Source: a virus. Taken from it: a stretch of 31,035 nucleotides of DNA. Below, piece after piece: positions 30,601 through 31,035 of the stretch (within the stretch, counting starts at the first letter, position 1; every line of letters starts with the position of its first letter). Made by a program: the position numbers and the translations under genes. A model generated the notes under the pieces. The model did no database searches. It saw only the letters and a list, made by a program, of their open reading frames with translations, and had not been told where the DNA came from. The DNA lies in IMG/VR virus record IMGVR_UViG_3300030389_002524, positions 1 through 31,035 of that record. The stretch is one strand, 5' to 3'.

Positions 30601-31035
30601 TTGTATCTAATAGTTTTAATAAAGGTGTTGCAGCTTTGCTTATGGTAACATCACCTGAAAAAGTTGCACTTCCACCATTTGTAGTGTCAAGTGTTATGTT
30701 GTTTGTAGCATTACTAATACTTCCGATTATAAGTGTATTGTTTCCACTATTACCTGCTTCTATTTTCCAATTACCATTTGTTTGACCAAACTCTAATTTA
30801 GTTGCACCTGATGATGCAAATAAATTTAGATTACTACCTGTTACTTTAGCACCTGTACTCGTAGTTTCTAATTTTTTACTATTGTTGTGATATAATTCTA
30901 CTGCACCATTACCAATAATAGTTATACCTGCTTCTCCGTTTTGTGGAAATAAAAATATGTCATCTTGAGCTTGTATTATTATATCATCACCAGTACATCT
31001 TAAATACAAATCTCCAGTTTGATTATCCAAAAAAC
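27692..31035 (-). CDS. Tail fibre with S74 chaperone domain (5' partial)
   Basis: The frame is open to the window edge. A TTG at 31030 is not a convincing start, and the true 5' end lies outside. About 1,113 residues are present, rich in Gly/Ser/Asn/Thr beta repeats. The phrase ERMRIDSSG recurs three times (near 29400, 29640 and 29880), and related TIDxSxN phrases follow each module. The last 95 residues form an intramolecular chaperone of the S74 type: SDKKYKENI (a Ser and the Lys five residues later as the usual cleavage dyad), IEKLNPVEFDW, EDAGFIAQEVQKVLP and a C-terminal helix. In this family the chaperone trimerises the fibre and then cleaves itself off. It probably binds the host surface. 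Confidence 0.85.
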   Translation of the reverse strand, partial: FLDNQTGDLYLRCTGDDIIIQAQDDIFLFPQNGEAGITIIGNGAVELYHNNSKKLETTSTGAKVTGSNLNLFASSGATKLEFGQTNGNWKIEAGNSGNNTLIIGSISNATNNITLDTTNGGSATFSGDVTISKAATPLLKLLDTTNNVNLLLGADDTNTFLRGSSGSLILQTNGGTAALTLDSSQNAFFGANLTVALGNVTIGTGIIKKDIGGDIAITQGSIGLRINDAASAISPTTATANNDNAVDLGVSNIRFKDLFLGGSISASVDNDTSFEFGKAHIGNIGHSDHAGFSHIDQNGTGSYALLQNHIGGTFLNAASGQEIKLRINNSDVATYSSTSATFVGQIIASDSIKFTGNVSTPTGNTIFRPASNTLAFGTASTERMRIDSSGDIKLSGTTLISSNTSDGSDDAQIVVGGGGLGIDSRGASVHIAGNENGNGGLLQLRAGSGSISEIRLYTSANERMRIDSSGNLGLNETNPSSFSSNATTLHIKGKVNSKAGAIHLRSADNSIDGFIYPDATNGMSTGTLSNHPYRIMTNSNERMRIDSSGSVGIGTTSLGTEAKLAIGATNANEGGQIVLHKGTSGTLAAHIDAFHSTNDYLRILSGTNTASSSAPFVFDLTNIRLGIATTLPSYELDVVGSIKASVQGRFANGSASTPSYSFDSDSDSGMYRATTNSLGFSTGGTNALTIDASQNSTFAGNVYVGTASTNGGVINLLHPGSGEYPEIRIQSGENGTTAFSIYNTATNPDAEQFFINNTFGVSHLGNKRGALKLETNSGVNLTLSGTDATFAGNITAVRGFFDSGAVSDIVSFANDNGSIVLGHSSNLASIDLGTSKAIRIRQGSTVPFTIDSSGNVLLSSNGDATQLQIKRASASQDNGLQLQDQNGNKQAIFNLEGTTTNDLQIASAATIKFFTNSDCGNPPSNQRMLINGSGDVAIGSGGSSNLYFGNVITASSSNRGMRIHTNNANTFFDFQGEANDELFFRDYDGSGGIHTRHEFGISNGALIIAGGLTQNGSPSDKKYKENIKTISNGIDKIEKLNPVEFDWNDKSDAHKIGKKEDAGFIAQEVQKVLPNLVNKNVDGDLSLNYEGIIPYLVQSIQELKKEIEILKSK

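Noticed and set aside
28827-30785. Several plus-strand frames across the fibre gene
   Set aside because: They are antisense to the repetitive fibre frame, differ in frame from each other and show no domain or start context.
1-31035. Direct circular closure at the window edges
   Set aside because: Joining base 1 to base 31035 puts the two fibre parts out of frame, so closure is not shown, only possible with missing sequence.
1-31035. Stop-codon reassignment as in some Bacteroidota phages
   Set aside because: TAA, TAG and TGA all end genes at sensible places next to the following start, and no gene is broken by a single in-frame stop type.
1-31035. Integrase, repressor, CRISPR array, tRNA or insertion sequence
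   Set aside because: No matching domain, spaced repeat, cloverleaf or inverted-repeat element was seen on either strand.

Overview
The window reads as most of the genome of a small, tailed, long-tailed (siphovirus-like) bacteriophage. It is strongly AT-rich, and every convincing gene is on the minus strand, so genes run from high to low coordinates. Three things suggest a host in the Bacteroidota, probably a marine flavobacterium. Starts are preceded by A-rich leaders rather than clear Shine-Dalgarno sites. TATATTTG boxes match the flavobacterial -7 consensus TAnnTTTG. Several proteins resemble families I know from marine and flavobacterial phages. The host is an inference. TAA, TAG and TGA are all used as stops, so there is no sign of stop-codon reassignment. 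I see no tRNA, rRNA, CRISPR array, insertion sequence, integrase or repressor, which suggests a lytic phage.

Layout in transcription order (right to left): (1) 31035-27369, a long tail fibre with a C-terminal S74-type chaperone domain, then a small partner gene. (2) 27339-25296, a lysis-type cassette: coiled-coil and membrane proteins, a secreted thioredoxin-like protein, an M15 peptidase, a 3-TM holin and two tiny proteins. (3) 25220-19213, DNA metabolism and regulation: a NinG-like protein, SSB-like proteins, a RecA/DnaB-like ATPase, two sigma-like paralogues, two PD-(D/E)XK nucleases and a ParB-domain protein. (4) 19220-16884, a TET-associated-type glycosyltransferase and both terminase subunits. 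(5) 16856-15112, eight small genes of unknown function. (6) 14995-7451, tail genes: an assembly chaperone with a programmed frameshift, terminator-like and neck-like proteins, large tail proteins and the tape measure. (7) 7419-385, head genes: protease, scaffold, decoration-like protein, major capsid, tail tube, portal and connector. (8) The N-terminus of a tail fibre gene runs off the left end.

Both window ends lie in same-strand tail-fibre sequence, and the two parts would fit one fibre gene. The window may therefore be an almost complete circular or circularly permuted genome cut inside that gene. The frames do not join directly, so some sequence would be missing.

The best non-obvious signals are: a -1 frameshift in the tail assembly chaperone at a run of nine T residues, joining an open but unlabelled downstream frame; four terminator hairpins each followed at once by a TTGTTATAT element and a new gene, which divide the one-strand genome into transcription units; two sigma-like paralogues that could read such units; and a putative base-modifying glycosyltransferase with no visible TET/JBP oxygenase. 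Eleven genes too short for ordinary gene finding were recovered by hand. No stretch over 300 bases lacks a gene.
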